Source of the DNA: Armatimonadota bacterium
GTDB taxonomy: Bacteria; Armatimonadota; UBA10988
NCBI GenBank assembly: GCA_016183835.1
Contig: JACPDV010000338.1
Span: 1 to 7,621, forward strand
DNA: 7,621 bases
Direction of reading: 5' to 3'
Every line of letters begins with the position of its first letter. Position 1 is the stretch's first letter. Below the pieces are notes generated by a model. The model had not been told where the DNA came from, searched no databases, and worked only from the letters and a program-made list of their open reading frames with translations. This document shows positions 5,195-7,621 of the stretch, piece after piece. The position numbers and the translations under genes were made by a program.

Positions 5195-7342
5195 CTACTC
5201 GGCCGCTTCTTCCTCGTCGGAGGCCGCCTTGCCGCGTGGCGGGAGCGGAGCGGGGATGGCGATCCCCAGCTCATCGAGCCTCCCGCGGATGGTGTCGTCG
5301 AGCTTGACGATGGTGCGGCACTTGGGGTACCCGGCGCAGCCGAGGAACGGACCGCGGCGGCTGTTGCGGAGGATCAGCGGCTTGCCGCAGTTCTCGCACT
5401 TGTACTCAGTCTCGATCCGCGGGGTGGGCAGCGACGGCTTGCCGTCGCGGCCGAGCCGCATGATGCCGTCGCACTCGGGGTACTTCGAGCAGCCGAGGAA
5501 CGTTCCCCAGCGGCCTTCGCGCTGGAGCATCGGCGCGCCGCACTTGGGGCATTCGTGATCGGTGGGCACCGCCGCCACGCGCACGCGGTCCATGCCCTGC
5601 ATCGCCTCGGCCACCGCCTGCTCGAACGGCTCGTAGAACCCGGTGAGCAGGGCCACCCAGTCGACGTCTCCGCGCTCCACGTCGTCCAGCTCGTTCTCGA
5701 GCGTGGCGGTGAAGTCCACGTCCAGCACCTTGGGGAACTGCTGCACGAGTGCTTCGGTGACCGCCTCACCCAGCGGGGTGGGCTGGAACCGGCGGCTCTC
5801 GAGGCGCACGTAGCGGCGCTCCGTGATGGTGGTGAGGATGGGCGCATACGTGCTCGGCCGCCCGATGCCGCGCTCTTCGAGGGTCTTGACCAGCGACGCC
5901 TCGGTGTAGCGCGGCGGCGGCTGGGTGAAGCGCTGCGTTGGAGTGGTGTCCCTGAGGAGCAGCGGCTCGCCCTCTCTGAGCGGCGGGAGCGCGCGGCCGA
6001 GGTCCTCGTCCTCGCCGTCCTCCTCGCCGTTTTCGCTGGCGGCCTTCGGCTCCGGCCGGGGGATGCCGGTGAGGTCCATGTAGCCCGGGAAGACCACCTT
6101 CGTGCTGCTGGCCCGGAGCAGGTGCGGGCCGGCGGCGATGTCGGCGGTGGTGGTCTCGAGCTTGGCCGGCGCCATCTGGCTGGCCACGAAGCGGGTCCAG
6201 ATCAGCCGGTAGAGCCGCCGCTCGTCGGCGTGGTCGCGGCCCGGGAGCTGGCGGTCCACCTCGTCGGGGTGGTGCAGCACGTGCGTGGGGCGGATGCACT
6301 CGTGGGCGTCCTGCGCGCGCTTGGGTGCGGCGCCGCGCCGGCCGGCGCCCATGTGCTGCGCACTCCAGGTGTGCTTGATGTACTCCTGGCACTCCTCGCG
6401 CGCCTCGTTCGCCACGCGGGTGGAGTCGGTACGCATGTAGGTGATCATGCCCACCGGAGTGTCGCCGCCGAGCGGCAGGCCCTCGTAGAGCCGCTGCGCC
6501 GCGGCCATGGTGCGCTGCGGGCGAAAACCCAGCCGCGTGCTCGCGTCTCGCTGGAGCGTGCTGGTGATGAAGGGCGGGAACGGCTGTCGCGTGCCCGCGC
6601 GCGTGCGCAGCTCCGCGACCTCCAGCCGCGCGGCCCGCAGCTCGGCCACGACCTGGTTCGCAGCGGCCTCGTCGGCGATGGTGCCGACGTCCACCTTCTC
6701 GCCGTTGACGCGCTCCAGCCGGGCCTCGAACACGTCGCCGGGCCGGTCGGCCGGACACACCAGGGCGGTGATGCGCCAGTACTCCTGCGGCACGAAGTCG
6801 CGGATCTCTCGCTCACGCTCGACGATCAGGCGCACCGCCACCGACTGCACCCGCCCGGCGCTGCGCGCGTTGCGCACCTTGCGCCAGAGCAGCTCGCTCA
6901 GCTTGTAGCCCACCAGCCGGTCCAGCACGCGGCGCGCCTGCTGCGCGTTGACCCGATCCATGTCCACCCGCCGCGGATGCTCGAGCGCGCTCTCCACCGC
7001 CGTGCGGGTGATCTCGTTGAACTCGATTCTGAGCGCGTCGCTGAGCCCGAGGGCCTCCTGGAGGTGCCAGGCGATGGCCTCGCCCTCGCGGTCGGGATCG
7101 GTGGCGAGGTAGATCCGGTCGGCGTCCTCGGCGGCCTGGCGGAGCTTCTTCACCGTGGCCTGCTTGTCGCGCATGACCCGGTAGGTGGGCTTGAAACCGT
7201 GCTCGGTGTCCACACCGAGGCCCTTGTCGGGCAGGTCGCGCACGTGGCCGAGGGAGGCCTCGATGCGGAAGTCGGGGCCCAGGAACCCCCCGATGGTGCG
7301 CGTCTTCGCCGCGCTTTCCACGATGATCAGCGATTTGGCCAT
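5195..7342 (-). CDS. topA: DNA topoisomerase I (type IA)
   Basis: The 715-residue enzyme relaxes negatively supercoiled DNA by passing strands through a transient single-strand break. The TOPRIM domain starts at once (MAKSLIIVES) with Glu9 and Asp82/Asp84 in ATDPDREGEAIAWH. The catalytic tyrosine is Tyr302 in MITYMRTDST, with Arg304 beside it. An acidic linker (about 435-448, ENGEEDGEDEDLG) sits in a region that varies within the family. Motif RGIGRPSTYA (491-500) is also typical. Two C-terminal topoisomerase zinc ribbons are complete: Cys598/601/618/624 and Cys649/652/669/675. They are followed by a proline-rich and acidic tail. The length is within the bacterial TopA range. The start at 7342 fits the family N terminus, although no clear Shine-Dalgarno sequence precedes it. 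The gene lies 35 nt downstream of dprA in the same orientation, a common bacterial order, and converges on the sulfatase gene with 6 nt between stop codons. Confidence 0.98.
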   Translation of the reverse strand: MAKSLIIVESAAKTRTIGGFLGPDFRIEASLGHVRDLPDKGLGVDTEHGFKPTYRVMRDKQATVKKLRQAAEDADRIYLATDPDREGEAIAWHLQEALGLSDALRIEFNEITRTAVESALEHPRRVDMDRVNAQQARRVLDRLVGYKLSELLWRKVRNARSAGRVQSVAVRLIVEREREIRDFVPQEYWRITALVCPADRPGDVFEARLERVNGEKVDVGTIADEAAANQVVAELRAARLEVAELRTRAGTRQPFPPFITSTLQRDASTRLGFRPQRTMAAAQRLYEGLPLGGDTPVGMITYMRTDSTRVANEAREECQEYIKHTWSAQHMGAGRRGAAPKRAQDAHECIRPTHVLHHPDEVDRQLPGRDHADERRLYRLIWTRFVASQMAPAKLETTTADIAAGPHLLRASSTKVVFPGYMDLTGIPRPEPKAASENGEEDGEDEDLGRALPPLREGEPLLLRDTTPTQRFTQPPPRYTEASLVKTLEERGIGRPSTYAPILTTITERRYVRLESRRFQPTPLGEAVTEALVQQFPKVLDVDFTATLENELDDVERGDVDWVALLTGFYEPFEQAVAEAMQGMDRVRVAAVPTDHECPKCGAPMLQREGRWGTFLGCSKYPECDGIMRLGRDGKPSLPTPRIETEYKCENCGKPLILRNSRRGPFLGCAGYPKCRTIVKLDDTIRGRLDELGIAIPAPLPPRGKAASDEEEAAE

Positions 7343-7349
7343 GATGAAG

Positions 7350-7355
7350 AGTATG
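7350..7355 (-). promoter_or_regulatory. Possible -10 element immediately upstream of topA
   Basis: On the minus strand CATACT lies 7 nt before the topA ATG and matches the -10 consensus at four of six bases, including the key A and final T. It stands out in GC-rich surroundings. No good -35 is present, and the match is weak. If used, it would give an almost leaderless topA message, which would fit the missing Shine-Dalgarno sequence. Confidence 0.2.
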
Positions 7356-7377
7356 CTCGCTCGGCGCCGTGGGCCGG

Positions 7378-7621
7378 TTAGGTCGCGCGCACGAACCGGT
7401 TGCCCGGGAGCCTGCGCACGACCTGCTTCAGCTCCAAGGTCACAAGCGCGGATTGTACCTCAGGAGTCGCCAATCCGGTCGCCTCGATCAGATCGTCGAT
7501 GCTCTGGGGCACCAGCTTGACCGCCGCGGCGACCCGCGCCTCCTTCGCATCGAGCGTGGGCGCCGGGCGCGACTCGGGCGCCGCGCGCGCCGTCTCCACG
7601 CGCTCCAGCTTGAGCGCTTCG
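7378..7621 (-). CDS. dprA: DNA-processing protein DprA, C-terminal winged-helix end (partial)
   Basis: The minus-strand frame is open from the window edge to TAA at 7380-7378, giving about 81 visible residues. After an alanine/proline-rich linker (ETARAAPESRPAPTLD), the rest is a winged-helix domain: KEARVAAAVKLVPQSIDDLIEATGLATPEVQSALVTLELKQVVRRLPGNRFVRAT. The SIDDLIEATGL, LELK and VVRRLPGNRFVR segments are characteristic of the DprA C-terminal domain. DprA loads RecA on incoming single-stranded DNA during natural transformation. Its Rossmann-fold core lies outside the window, so the call rests on the winged-helix match plus position directly upstream of topA. A GTG at 7599 is probably internal, because the frame stays open beyond it (EALKLER before it). 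It is likely in one operon with topA. Confidence 0.85.
   Translation of the reverse strand, partial: EALKLERVETARAAPESRPAPTLDAKEARVAAAVKLVPQSIDDLIEATGLATPEVQSALVTLELKQVVRRLPGNRFVRAT

Noticed and set aside
5165..5210. Possible bidirectional terminator between sulfatase and topA
   Set aside because: Only short GC stems (for example CCGGC with GCCGG around a 12-nt loop, overlapping the stop codon) can be drawn, and no T-run follows on either strand.
5555..7381. Long plus-strand open frame (608 codons) opposite topA
   Set aside because: It is antisense to an unmistakable topoisomerase I, is rich in His/Leu/Val/Arg/Gly, and has no domain signature.

Overview
This is a very GC-rich bacterial window holding five protein genes: three on the plus strand (an accessory-looking block, 1-5188) and two on the minus strand (the conserved pair dprA-topA, 5195-7621). 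No RNA gene, insertion sequence or CRISPR array was seen. Strong G/C preference at third codon positions produces many long shadow frames, including antisense ones, which I treat as spurious. Caspase-FGE fusions beside a cysteine-type sulfatase suggest a large-genome environmental bacterium, for example Planctomycetota, Armatimonadota or Myxococcota. The sequence alone does not decide between them.

Region 1 (1-3663) carries two tandem paralogues. Each joins an N-terminal caspase-like (peptidase family C14) domain with an intact His-Cys dyad to a C-terminal formylglycine-generating-enzyme-like (FGE-sulfatase, C-type-lectin-related) domain. The first lacks its 5' end and uses a proline-rich linker. 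The second is complete, starts with an export signal, and uses two PEGA domains as its linker. Neither FGE-like domain keeps the cysteine pair needed for formylglycine synthesis, so these are better read as binding or sensor domains attached to a protease. The end of the first gene has a segment resembling the variable region of diversity-generating-retroelement (DGR) targets, and a 10-bp-stem, 4-nt-loop hairpin follows its stop codon. No reverse transcriptase or template repeat lies in the window, so this remains a hypothesis.

Region 2 (3728-5188) encodes a type I sulfatase or phosphonate-monoester-hydrolase relative with a Cys-x-Pro-x-Arg nucleophile motif and no visible signal peptide. It needs a formylglycine-forming enzyme, but the adjacent FGE-like domains look unable to provide that activity.

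Region 3 (5195-7621, minus strand) contains DNA topoisomerase I, preceded in the same orientation by the C-terminal winged-helix end of DprA. The sulfatase and topA stop codons converge only 6 nt apart, so the accessory block directly abuts this housekeeping pair.
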